Origin: Crossiella sp. SN42
Lineage (GTDB): Bacteria > Actinomycetota > Actinomycetes > Mycobacteriales > Pseudonocardiaceae
Length of the DNA stretch: 64,000 bases
Assembly: GCF_023897065.1 (NCBI RefSeq)
Contig: NZ_JAMHIV010000007.1
Span: forward strand, 62,001-126,000
Direction: 5' to 3'
Each line of letters starts with the position of its first letter. Position 1 is the first letter of the stretch. Positions 20,062 to 28,187 of the stretch are shown one piece after another. The notes under the pieces are model-generated. The model made no database searches and was not told the DNA's origin. It worked only from the letters and a program-made list of their open reading frames with translations. The translations under genes were made by a program, and so were the position numbers.

Positions 20062-20718
20062 GTGGTCCGGGTGATCATCGCCGATGACGAGCCGCTGGTG
20101 CGGGCGGGCATCAAGCTCGTGCTCTCCGCGGCCGAGGACATCGAGGTGATCGCCGAGGCCGGGGACGGCCGCGCGGCCATCGCCGAGGTCACCGCCCGCT
20201 CCGCCGACGTGCTGCTGCTGGACATCCGCATGCCCGGCATGGACGGGTTGTCCGCGCTGGCCGAGCTGACCGGCCTGGCCCCCGGCACCAGGGTCGTCAT
20301 CCTGACCACCTTCGGCGAGTCGGAGTACATCGGCCGCGCCCTGGACGCCGGGGCGGCCGGGTTCCTGCTCAAGGACTCCGCGCCGGAGGAGCTGATCCGC
20401 GCGGTCCGGGTGGTCGCCGCCGGGGAGGCCTACCTCTCGCCCTCGGTGACCAAGTGGGTGATCAACCGGGTCTCGGCCACCGGCGGCAACGCCAAGGCGG
20501 TGGACGCCCAGCGCCGCATGGACGTGCTCACCGACCGCGAGCGCGAGGTCCTCGAACTGCTCGCCCAGGGCCTGTCCAACGCCGACATCGGCGGCAGGCT
20601 CTACATGAGCGAGGCCACCGTGAAGATGTACGTCAGCCGGGTGCTGGGCAAGCTCGACTGCTCGAACCGGGTGCAGGCCGCGATCCTGGCGCACGAGGCC
20701 GGGCTCGGTGGCACCTGA
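20062..20718 (+). CDS. NarL/LuxR-type response regulator
   Basis: 218 residues from GTG 20062, selected because GGAGG lies five bases upstream; ATG 20047 and an earlier GTG are in frame but lack a site. Receiver domain with acidic pair Asp8-Asp9 and phospho-acceptor Asp54 in LLLDIRMPGMDG, conserved TTF and LKD. C-terminal GerE/LuxR helix-turn-helix from about residue 156 (LTDREREVLELLAQGLSN then ATVKMYVSRVLGKL). Partner of the kinase at 18411-20000; likely controls the ABC exporter and perhaps the membrane protein downstream. Confidence 0.93.
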   Translation: MVRVIIADDEPLVRAGIKLVLSAAEDIEVIAEAGDGRAAIAEVTARSADVLLLDIRMPGMDGLSALAELTGLAPGTRVVILTTFGESEYIGRALDAGAAGFLLKDSAPEELIRAVRVVAAGEAYLSPSVTKWVINRVSATGGNAKAVDAQRRMDVLTDREREVLELLAQGLSNADIGGRLYMSEATVKMYVSRVLGKLDCSNRVQAAILAHEAGLGGT

Positions 20719-20838
20719 GATGGACTCCGGGATAGACCTTGGAGAGCAGCGCCCCAGACTTCAGAGTGATGTGGTCGTAGCCGCGGCCACGGGAGGCTGG
20801 CGGGGACAGCGACGGCACTGGGGGAAGGAACGCTCGGG

Positions 20839-21237
20839 GTGATGAACCGGAAGGTCCGCAACGCACTCGGCATCGGTGTGGGTGTGGTGCTGACGGTGAC
20901 CCTGGTCGCCTTCGTCGCGGGCTGCTGGATCCTCAAGGCCTGGGAGGGCATGACCCTCACCCGCGGCGACTACGACTCGGTCGCGGTCGGCCAGACCAAG
21001 ACCGAGGCCGACCGGATCCTTCCGCACGGCGGCTCCAAGATGTTCGCCAGCTACCGCCAGCAGGGCCCGCCGCTGCCGCGCGGGGCCAAGTGCCGCCACT
21101 TCCTGTCCAAGGACGAGCAGGCCACGCTGCGCGGCGGGGTCGTGGTCTACCGGTTCTGCTTCGCCGCGGGCGCGGTGGTGGAGAAGAACCGGTTCGAGGC
21201 CGCCCGGGACAAGCGGACCAGCCAGCCCCGGTCCTGA
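20839..21237 (+). CDS. Membrane-anchored protein, paralogue of the kinase C-terminal domain
   Basis: 132 residues: one N-terminal membrane helix (about 10-32) and an extracytoplasmic domain. Not a family I can name. YDSVAVGQTKTEADRILP resembles the start of SmpA/BamE-like folds. The segments GPPLPRGAKCRHF and VVYRFCFAAG align with PPPEGAHCRYYY and AFRFCFQDG of the kinase tail at 18411-20000, including both Cys. GTG 20839 gives eight bases to an AAGGAA site; ATG 20842 is the alternative. Probably works with, or evolved from, the kinase sensor domain. Confidence 0.72.
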   Translation: MMNRKVRNALGIGVGVVLTVTLVAFVAGCWILKAWEGMTLTRGDYDSVAVGQTKTEADRILPHGGSKMFASYRQQGPPLPRGAKCRHFLSKDEQATLRGGVVVYRFCFAAGAVVEKNRFEAARDKRTSQPRS

Positions 21238-21271
21238 CCGCCGGCGCCCGCTGACTGTCGGTGCCTGCTGC

Positions 21272-21277
21272 CATAGT
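21272..21277 (+). promoter_or_regulatory. -10 hexamer CATAGT, leaderless ubiquitin-like gene
   Basis: CATAGT with a seven-base spacer to GTG 21285; matches A2 and T6 of the consensus. Confidence 0.35.
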
Positions 21278-21284
21278 CCGCGGC

Positions 21285-21608
21285 GTGGGGATGACAATCG
21301 TGGTGACCGACTCGACGCCGACCGGGCAGCAGACCGCCCGGCTGCTGCTGGCCGAGGTGCCCAGCCCGATCACGCTGCGGGAGCTGATCCGCTTCCGGGT
21401 GCGCGAGGAGGTGGCCCGGCGCAACGCCCGGACCACCGCCCGCCGGAACTGGGAGAGCGCCGCCGACACGGCGGTGCGGGCCTTCTCGCGCAACGGGTTC
21501 TTCGTCTTCGTCGGCGACCGGCAGGTCGATGACCTGGACGAGCCGCTGAGCCTGGCCGAGGCCGACGAGGTGAGCTTTGTCCGGCTGGTTCCGCTGGTGG
21601 GGGGCTGA
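21285..21608 (+). CDS. Small beta-grasp (ubiquitin/ThiS/MoaD-like) protein ending in Gly-Gly
   Basis: 107 residues from GTG 21285 (ATG 21291 is the alternative). A first strand TIVVTDS and ITLRELIRFRVREEVARRNA, a strand plus helix, are followed by FFVFVGDRQVDDLDEPLSLA and DEVSFVRLVPLVGG. The last part matches the logic of ThiS/MoaD and ubiquitin-like proteins: a turn, D/E-D-E-V-strand, and a C-terminal Gly-Gly that is the last codon pair before the stop. In those families the terminus is adenylated and thiocarboxylated or conjugated. No E1-, JAB- or ThiF-like gene is nearby. The DUF4132 gene starts one base after its stop, so the pair is translationally coupled. I recall similar small proteins beside DUF4132 genes in other actinomycetes, but cannot verify this here. 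Confidence 0.75.
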   Translation: MGMTIVVTDSTPTGQQTARLLLAEVPSPITLRELIRFRVREEVARRNARTTARRNWESAADTAVRAFSRNGFFVFVGDRQVDDLDEPLSLAEADEVSFVRLVPLVGG

Positions 21609-21609
21609 C

Positions 21610-23967
21610 GTGGGGTGGAAGGAACACGACGCGCGCGCCAAGGACCTGCTGGCACCGCTGCGCGCGGGCAGGCACGCGCAGTGGCGGGACAGCCTGGCCG
21701 GTGAGCCGCCGGAGCGGATCGGCTCGGCGCTGATGACGCTGGTGCGCCTGACCGCCACCGGGCGCTTCGACAGCCACTTCTGGCACGACCTGCGGGAGTC
21801 GGCGGCGGCCGCGCTGCGCAGACCGTTCACGGTCACCGCGGCCGAGGCCGAGCTCGCCGCCGGGGTCGCGGCCACGGCCACCTGCTCAGACCCGGTGGTG
21901 CCGTTCAAGATCGCCACCGCGCTGGCCGAACACGCCGGATCGGCGGCAGGCCTGCGGATCCTGGTGGCGGCGCTGGACGAACGGGCGGACCTGTTCCCCA
22001 GGGACCGCAGCGCGCTGCGGGCACGGATGGTCGCGGCCCTGCCGACGGACTCCGGCGAGCTGGACCTGTCCGTGGTGCTGCCGGTGGACGGCTGGTCCGC
22101 GGCGGTGCGCGCCGAACTGCCCGGCCACGACCACGCCGCCGCCACCGCGGTGCTGCGGCAGCTGGCCTCGGCCACCGGCAGCAAACCCGGCAAGGCCTGG
22201 TCCACCGCCACCGCCGCCCTGCTCGACGACCCCGCCGCGGCCGAGGTGCTGCGGATGCTGGTGGAGCGGGTGGCCGACGCCCCGGCGGTGCCCGGCAAGG
22301 ACCCCTGGGGCGAGTTCGAACCCATCGTGGTGGACGACCGCAACGCCGACGTGGTGCGCGCGGCGGCCTGGGCCGCGGCCGGGGTGCCAAGGGAGTGGGT
22401 GGTGCCCGCGCTCGTGGGTCTGGTGCGGCGGGCGATGAGCACCGAGGGCGGCTGGATCCCCAGCAAGAAGGTGGTCAACTCCGGCATCCTGGCCCTCGGC
22501 CTGCGCGGTGACGCCGAGGCCCTGCGCGCGCTGGCCAAGCTGGACACCACCACCAGGGACAACGGCGACCGCAAGCGGATCGCCGCCGCCCTGGAGATCG
22601 CGGGCGGCAAGCTCGGGCTCACCCCCGGCCAGCTCGCCGAGCAGCTGGTCGACCCGGCCGGGTTCGGCGCCGACGGGATCGCCGAGTACGCCGAGGACTC
22701 GGTGCGCGCCCGGCTCACGCTGGCCGAGGACCTGAAGCTGACCGTGCGCTGGCAGTCCGGCGCGGACTGGCTGGCCAAGCCGCCCGCGGACGCGCCGGAG
22801 GCGGCGGTGCGCGCGGTCAAGCGGCGGATCGCCGAGGCCAAGGCCACCATCGCGGCGGAGAAGCGGCGGATGGAGGGCCTGTTCGCCGAGGACCGCGAGT
22901 GGGCGCTGGCCGACTGGCGGCGGCACTACCTGGAGCACCCGATCACCGGCCGGATCGCCACCCGCCTGCTGTGGCGGATCGGCGGGACGACCGGGCTCCC
23001 GGCAGGCTCCCGGCTGCGCACCCTCGACGGCGAGGCCGAGCTGCCCGCCGAGGCCACGGTTCGGCTGTGGCACCCGGTGCGCGCGAGCACCGAGGAGGTC
23101 GCCGCCTGGCGAACCTGGTTGCTGGACAAGGAGTTCCGCCAGCCGACCAAACAGGCCTTCCGCGAGGTGTACCCGCTCACCGAGGCCGAACGCGCCACCG
23201 GCACCTACTCCAACCGCTTCGCCGCGCACATCCTGCGCTACGGCCAGACCTACGCCCTGTTCAAGGAACGCGGCTGGCCCGCCAACTACCTCGGCCCCTA
23301 CGACGGCGGCTACGAAGGCCGGGCCCGGCGGGAGTTCCGGGACGCGGGCGTGGTCGCGGTCTTCGAACACTTCCCGGTGGACCCGAACTACCCCGGCCCG
23401 CCCCAGCTGTGCTCCACCGACCGCGTCTGGTTCCACCGCGCCGGCGACCGCGGCCAGACCCCGCTGGCCCTGACCGAGGTCCCGGAGCTGGTGTTCACCG
23501 AGGCCATGCGCGATGTCGACCTCTTCACCGGGGTCTGCTCCATCGCCCTGGACCCGGACTGGGCCGACCGCGGCCAGGACGCCCACCACGACTACTGGCA
23601 GCGGGTCTCCTTCGGCGCGCTGAGCGCACTGGCCGAGGTGCGCAGGGACGTGCTCGCCCGCCTGCTGCCCAAGCTCGCCGTGGCCGACCGGGTGGAGCTG
23701 ACCGACCGGTTCGTCCGGGTGCGCGGCCGCCTCGCCACCTACCGGGTGCACCTCGGCTCGGCCAACATCCTCATCGAACCCGACGACCGCTACCTGTGCG
23801 TGGTGCCCAGTGGCCGGGCCAAGGGCGGCAAGGTGCACCTGCCCTTCGAGGGCGACGAGCTGCTCAGCGTGATCCTGTCCAAGGTGCTGCTGCTGGCCGC
23901 CGACGACAAGATCACCGACCCGGCCATCACCAGCCAGCTGGCCCTGCGGAAGCGGATCGAAGCCTGA
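21610..23967 (+). CDS. DUF4132 (MolR-like) protein
   Basis: 785 residues from GTG 21610. N-terminal two thirds are helical repeat-like (Ala/Leu-rich, residues about 40-400). The C-terminal half contains the DUF4132 signature: WRHHY-like DWRRHYLEHPITGRIA, LLDKEFRQPTKQAFREVYPL, YSNRFAAHILRY and a closing HLGSANILIEPDDRYLCVVP strand pair. DUF4132/MolR proteins have no established activity and are often next to other regulators of unknown function. Coupling to the Gly-Gly protein suggests it is a partner, possibly the target, ligase or receptor of that protein (inference). Confidence 0.85.
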   Translation: MGWKEHDARAKDLLAPLRAGRHAQWRDSLAGEPPERIGSALMTLVRLTATGRFDSHFWHDLRESAAAALRRPFTVTAAEAELAAGVAATATCSDPVVPFKIATALAEHAGSAAGLRILVAALDERADLFPRDRSALRARMVAALPTDSGELDLSVVLPVDGWSAAVRAELPGHDHAAATAVLRQLASATGSKPGKAWSTATAALLDDPAAAEVLRMLVERVADAPAVPGKDPWGEFEPIVVDDRNADVVRAAAWAAAGVPREWVVPALVGLVRRAMSTEGGWIPSKKVVNSGILALGLRGDAEALRALAKLDTTTRDNGDRKRIAAALEIAGGKLGLTPGQLAEQLVDPAGFGADGIAEYAEDSVRARLTLAEDLKLTVRWQSGADWLAKPPADAPEAAVRAVKRRIAEAKATIAAEKRRMEGLFAEDREWALADWRRHYLEHPITGRIATRLLWRIGGTTGLPAGSRLRTLDGEAELPAEATVRLWHPVRASTEEVAAWRTWLLDKEFRQPTKQAFREVYPLTEAERATGTYSNRFAAHILRYGQTYALFKERGWPANYLGPYDGGYEGRARREFRDAGVVAVFEHFPVDPNYPGPPQLCSTDRVWFHRAGDRGQTPLALTEVPELVFTEAMRDVDLFTGVCSIALDPDWADRGQDAHHDYWQRVSFGALSALAEVRRDVLARLLPKLAVADRVELTDRFVRVRGRLATYRVHLGSANILIEPDDRYLCVVPSGRAKGGKVHLPFEGDELLSVILSKVLLLAADDKITDPAITSQLALRKRIEA

Positions 23968-24056
23968 CGAGTGACCTGCCAAACTGGTTGGGGGACCGGA
24001 ATGGACTACGTGCGGGAATCGAGGCGGGTCCTCGGCTCACGTCCGCCGGCGGCGTC

Positions 24057-25196
24057 ATGAGCGAGCGGCGCGACCGGGTCGCCCTCGCGGTCATGTTCAC
24101 CCTGGCCGGCATGGCCAACGGCAACTGGTCCGGCCGCATCCCCTGGGTGCAGGAGGCGCTCGCGCTCGGCCCTGGCGCCCTGGGGCTCGCGCTCACCGCA
24201 CCCGGGATCGGCTCGATCCTGGGCGCCCCGGTGGCGGCCCGGCTGGTGTCGCGGTGGGGCAGCCGGGCGGTGACCACCGGGGCGATGTGCGCCCTGGCGG
24301 TGGCGACCGCGCTGGTCACGCTCTCCCCCGGCCTGCCGGCCCTGGTCGGGCTGCTGGTGCTGCTGGGACTGTCCTCCGGGGTCGGGGACATCGCCGCCAA
24401 CGCCAACGGCGCGGAGATCGAACGTGGGCACGGCCGGCCGGTGCTCTCCGGGCTGCACGCGATGTGGAGCGTGGGCGCGTTGCTGGGCACGGCCACGGCA
24501 GGCGCGGTGGCCGCGGCCGGTGTGCCCGCGCCGCCGCACCTGGCCGCGGTGGGCGTGCTGACCCTCGCCGTCGCCGCGCTGACCGGGCGTTACCTGCGAG
24601 CGGAGCCACCGGTGCCCAGGGGTGCGCCGGTGTTCGCCTGGCCGGGCAGGCCGGTGCTGCTGATCGGGCTGATCGGTCTCAGCTCGGTCTTCGTGGAGGC
24701 GGCCGTGGCCAACTGGGGGGCGATCCTGCTGATCCAGGAGATGGCGGCCACGCCGGGTGTGGCGGCGCTGGGGTTCGGCGTGTTCTCCGTGGCCCTGGCG
24801 CTGGCCCGGCTCGGCGGCGACTGGCTGGTGGCGCGGTTCGACCGGGTGGTGCTGGTGCGGGTGAGCACCGGCGTGGGGGCGCTCGGGCTGGCGATGCTGC
24901 TGCTGGGCGGTTCGGTGGTCACCGGGTTCGCCGGGCTGGTGCTGCTGGCCGCCGGGGTGGCGCTGCCCTCGCCGCTGGCCTTCAGCGCCGCGGGCAGCCG
25001 GGAGCAGGCGCACGACCGGGGGCGCAACGTGGCCGCGGTGGCGGTGCTGCGGTTCGCCGGTCTGCTCGCCGGGCCGGCTCTGGTGGGGGCGGTCGCCCAG
25101 GGCGCGGGTCTGCCGGCCGGGTTCGGCCTCGCCGGTCTCGCCCTCGCGGTGATCGCGTTCCTGGCGCACGTGTTGCGAGTTTCGCGCGCTACCTGA
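24057..25196 (+). CDS. MFS transporter
   Basis: 379 residues, about 11-12 hydrophobic helices. Motif A-like RLVSRWGSRAVT follows helix 2, and the pattern NGNWSGRIPWVQEALALGPG at the start fits the drug/sugar-type MFS group (YbjJ-like). ATG 24057 is chosen as the first residue of the N-terminal cytosolic tail; the frame is open upstream through an unrelated segment. The stop lies one base from the stop of the convergent kinase gene. Substrate unknown. Confidence 0.85.
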   Translation: MSERRDRVALAVMFTLAGMANGNWSGRIPWVQEALALGPGALGLALTAPGIGSILGAPVAARLVSRWGSRAVTTGAMCALAVATALVTLSPGLPALVGLLVLLGLSSGVGDIAANANGAEIERGHGRPVLSGLHAMWSVGALLGTATAGAVAAAGVPAPPHLAAVGVLTLAVAALTGRYLRAEPPVPRGAPVFAWPGRPVLLIGLIGLSSVFVEAAVANWGAILLIQEMAATPGVAALGFGVFSVALALARLGGDWLVARFDRVVLVRVSTGVGALGLAMLLLGGSVVTGFAGLVLLAAGVALPSPLAFSAAGSREQAHDRGRNVAAVAVLRFAGLLAGPALVGAVAQGAGLPAGFGLAGLALAVIAFLAHVLRVSRAT

Positions 25197-25197
25197 C

Positions 25198-26472
25198 CTA
25201 GGCCTCGCCGCTGACGGTGCTGGGCACCGGTTCGCACGGCAGGTCCATCACCACCACGGTGGGTCCGCCGAGTGGGCTGGTCACCATCACCCGGCCGTCG
25301 AAGGCGGAGAGCCGGCGTTCGATGCCGCGCAGGCCGGTGCCGCCGCTGGCGTCGGCTCCGCCCTGGCCGTCGTCGCCGACCAGCACGTGCAGCTGGCCAT
25401 CGGAGTGGGTCAGCCGGACCCAGGCCTTGGCCGCGCCGCTGTGCTTGACCACGTTGGTCAGCGCCTCGGCCACCGCGAAGTAGGCCGCGGACTCCACCGG
25501 GGCGGGCAGTCTGCCGGGTAGTTCGATCTCCACGTCGGTGGGCAGGGGGTTGGCCATCACCAGTGCCTGGACCGCGCCGGCCAGGCCGCGGTCGGCCAGC
25601 ACCGGCGGGTGGATGCCGCGCACCAGGTCCCGGAGCTCGGCCAGGGCCTGGGTGTTGGCCTGGCGGGCCTCGGCCAGGAGCTCCTGGGCCGCTTGGGGGT
25701 CCTTGGTCATGAGTTGTTCGGCCATACCCAGGCTCATACCCATGGCCACCATCCTGGCCTGGGCGCCGTCGTGCAGGTCGCGCTCGATCCGGCGCAGCTC
25801 GGCGGCCTGGGTGTCCACCGCGTCCGCCCGCGACTCCGACAGCTCGCGCACCCTGGTGACCAGCATGGTCTTCTCGGTGGGCGCCAGCAGCATCCTGGCC
25901 AGGCTGGCGTAGCCGCGGAAGATCCACTGGCTACCGATGTACCACAGCGCCAGGTAGACGATGCCGTGCCCGGTGCCGACGAAGAACGCGCTGGACCAGG
26001 AGTCGATGGTCCAGAAGGTCAGGCTGAAGCTGGCTCCGTCGGGCAGGAACGGCCAGATCAACCAGGGCAGCGCGATGATCCCGCCCAGCCCGGCGAAGAA
26101 CAGGGCCAGGGTGACCGAGCAGGCCGCGATCGAGGCGACCAGGTTCAGCGGCAGCCAGGCGAAGTCGCGCCAGCTGGCCGGGTCGGTCATCACGTGCCGC
26201 AGCAGCCGGAAGAAGCCCTTGTTCGTGCGCAGCCGGTACGGGCGGCCGATCCGGACCCCCAGCACCGCGCCGGCCCAGCGGCGGTGCAGGTCGTTGTAGC
26301 CGCGCAGGACCGCGAAGCACAGCACCGACATCGGCAGGCCCAGCCACACCGTGTACAGCGCGAAGGAGGCGATCACCAACCCGAACAGCACCATGCCCAG
26401 CGCGGCGTACACCAGCAGCGGGATCGTCCAGGACAACAGGGCGAACCTGCCAACGCGGTGTGCCACGGCCAT
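25198..26472 (-). CDS. Orphan NarL-type sensor histidine kinase
   Basis: 424 residues. Four membrane helices in the first 190 residues, then a HisKA_3 helix with ELRRIERDLHDGAQARMVAM (His in LHDGAQ) and an ATPase domain with an N-box-like FAVAEALTNVVKHSG and GDDGQGG, GGTGLRGIERRL. This resembles the short DesK/NarX-like actinobacterial kinases. No response regulator is adjacent, so the partner must be encoded elsewhere. A GGGAGGA ribosome site precedes ATG 26472. Confidence 0.9.
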   Translation of the reverse strand: MAVAHRVGRFALLSWTIPLLVYAALGMVLFGLVIASFALYTVWLGLPMSVLCFAVLRGYNDLHRRWAGAVLGVRIGRPYRLRTNKGFFRLLRHVMTDPASWRDFAWLPLNLVASIAACSVTLALFFAGLGGIIALPWLIWPFLPDGASFSLTFWTIDSWSSAFFVGTGHGIVYLALWYIGSQWIFRGYASLARMLLAPTEKTMLVTRVRELSESRADAVDTQAAELRRIERDLHDGAQARMVAMGMSLGMAEQLMTKDPQAAQELLAEARQANTQALAELRDLVRGIHPPVLADRGLAGAVQALVMANPLPTDVEIELPGRLPAPVESAAYFAVAEALTNVVKHSGAAKAWVRLTHSDGQLHVLVGDDGQGGADASGGTGLRGIERRLSAFDGRVMVTSPLGGPTVVVMDLPCEPVPSTVSGEA

Positions 26473-26587
26473 GCCTCAGATCCTCCCAGCGCGAGTGTTG
26501 CCCGCTCATTCTCGCTGGCCGCTCCGGCAGGCACAGTGGTGGTGGACCTACTCCTGCGGGTAGTGCCGCCCTGTCGGTGCCAGCCGC

Positions 26588-26593
26588 TAGTTT
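26588..26593 (+). promoter_or_regulatory. -10 hexamer TAGTTT, leaderless unknown gene
   Basis: TAGTTT with a six-base spacer to GTG 26600. Confidence 0.45.
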
Positions 26594-26599
26594 CGCCGG

Positions 26600-28147
26600 G
26601 TGGCTCTCCTGGGGATGTTCATCGACGACGAGTACCTGCCCGAGTACGGCACCCTGGTGCTGATCGACGCCTACCGCGGTGGGGACCCGGAACCCCCGGC
26701 GGGCGGCGAGCAGCTCAACCCCGGCGCGCTGGACGTGCTCGGTGGCGGCACCGTGGCCATCGGCGGGTTCGGCTGGCTGCACGGGGACGCCTGCGACGGC
26801 TACCACCGGGTCGCGCTGGAGCTGCACGACGGGCCGCCGCCGCCGGAGCGGGCGCCGTGGACCGACGTGGCCGAGACCTCCTACCTGAGCCACTCCGGGT
26901 TCGTCGGGCTGACCTTCCTCACCGGCGGCATGATCACCGAGGGCCTGGAGCTGGGCGGGCCGGGCGCCTACCGGGTGCGGGTGTGCAGCCGGCCGGCGCA
27001 GGACGAGGGCAAGCTGTGGCGGTTGCAGTTCTGGGCCGCCGAAGCGGACGTGCCGCGCTGGTTCGCCCGCCAGCAGCGCAACTACGACCTGATGAGCTGG
27101 TTCACCTCCGACCTGGTGATGACGGCGGCCTGGAGCGAGCTGACCGGGCGGCGCTGGCGGCTGCCCGAGCTCGCCGAGTGGCTACTGGTGGAGCCCTCGG
27201 TGGTCAGGGAAGCGTTCGAGCTGACCGCGGACAAGGGCTCGGTGACCGTGGTCGGCGACCTGTCCGGGCAGTTCGCGCTGACCACCAACCCGCCGAAGCA
27301 GCCCGCCTACACCAGCGGGGTCAGCCAGCTGCCGGAGCCGGGCGCGCCGTGGGACTCCCCCGGCTACCGGCCGCCTGCCGGGCTGCCGCCGCTGGCCGGG
27401 ATCCTCGCCGAGGACGGCACGCTGACCCGGTGGCGGGAGGGCGAACCGGTCACCTGGCCCACCGTGCCCGCGCCGCGGCGGGCGATGGAGACCCCGCACG
27501 GCGTGCTGGTCTTCGCCGCGGAGACGACGGTGCTGCTCCGGCCGGACGGGGAGCTGCTCGGGCTGGGCAAGGAGCTGCTGCCCGGCACCGCGCGGCTGGA
27601 CCGGGAGGGGCGGTGGCTGACCGTGGAGGAGCACCACATCGGCCGCCAGTCCTACCGGCGACGGCACCACGTCGACCTCGCCGACGGGTCCCGCCGGATG
27701 GAATGGCTGCCCGAGTACGAGTGGCCGACCGGGCCGATCAGCCTGCCCGACAGCCGGTCCGGGCTGATCCTGACCATCGAGGCCCAGGACCGCCTGGTGC
27801 TCACCGGACCCGGCGGGCTGCGCCGCGAACTGTGGCTGCCCGGCACCGCGCGACTGGCCCCCGGTGCGGCCGGGCTGTACACCACCAGCTCGGGCCCGCC
27901 CGCGCTGACCTGGTACGACCTGGCCGAGGCCGATCCCTCCGGGGTCGTCCGCTGGCTGCCGAAGCGGACCTGGCCTGACCACGGTCTGGTGTGGGAGACC
28001 CCGGACCAGGTGGTGCTGCCCCTGGATCCCTACGCCGCGACGCGGATCGAGGCGCGTTTCCTCCGGGTCGGCCTGCGCACCGGGCGCTACGAGGCCGTGC
28101 CCGGTGACGGCGGCCTGCTGGTGGAGCCATGGTTCACCGTGGACTAA
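26600..28147 (+). CDS. Hypothetical protein, 515 residues
   Basis: I do not recognise this protein. No signal peptide or membrane helix. Residues 1-230 are beta-rich with several Asp/Gly-rich turns (FIDDEYLPEYGTLVLIDAYR, GGTVAIGGFGWLHGD). After a Pro-rich linker (about 235-270) the C-terminal part has repeated strands of the type ...GVLVFAAETTVLLRPDGELL..., which could be a small beta-propeller. High G/C at codon third positions throughout supports real coding. GTG 26600 has a TAGTTT hexamer six bases upstream. Function unknown. Confidence 0.8.
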   Translation: MALLGMFIDDEYLPEYGTLVLIDAYRGGDPEPPAGGEQLNPGALDVLGGGTVAIGGFGWLHGDACDGYHRVALELHDGPPPPERAPWTDVAETSYLSHSGFVGLTFLTGGMITEGLELGGPGAYRVRVCSRPAQDEGKLWRLQFWAAEADVPRWFARQQRNYDLMSWFTSDLVMTAAWSELTGRRWRLPELAEWLLVEPSVVREAFELTADKGSVTVVGDLSGQFALTTNPPKQPAYTSGVSQLPEPGAPWDSPGYRPPAGLPPLAGILAEDGTLTRWREGEPVTWPTVPAPRRAMETPHGVLVFAAETTVLLRPDGELLGLGKELLPGTARLDREGRWLTVEEHHIGRQSYRRRHHVDLADGSRRMEWLPEYEWPTGPISLPDSRSGLILTIEAQDRLVLTGPGGLRRELWLPGTARLAPGAAGLYTTSSGPPALTWYDLAEADPSGVVRWLPKRTWPDHGLVWETPDQVVLPLDPYAATRIEARFLRVGLRTGRYEAVPGDGGLLVEPWFTVD

Positions 28148-28175
28148 AAGAATTGGCCGGTGGCGCGGCCGGGGC

Positions 28176-28181
28176 GATGCT
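28176..28181 (+). promoter_or_regulatory. -10 hexamer GATGCT, leaderless GNAT gene
   Basis: GATGCT with a six-base spacer to ATG 28188; weak match (A2, T6). Confidence 0.3.
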
Positions 28182-28187
28182 GCACGC

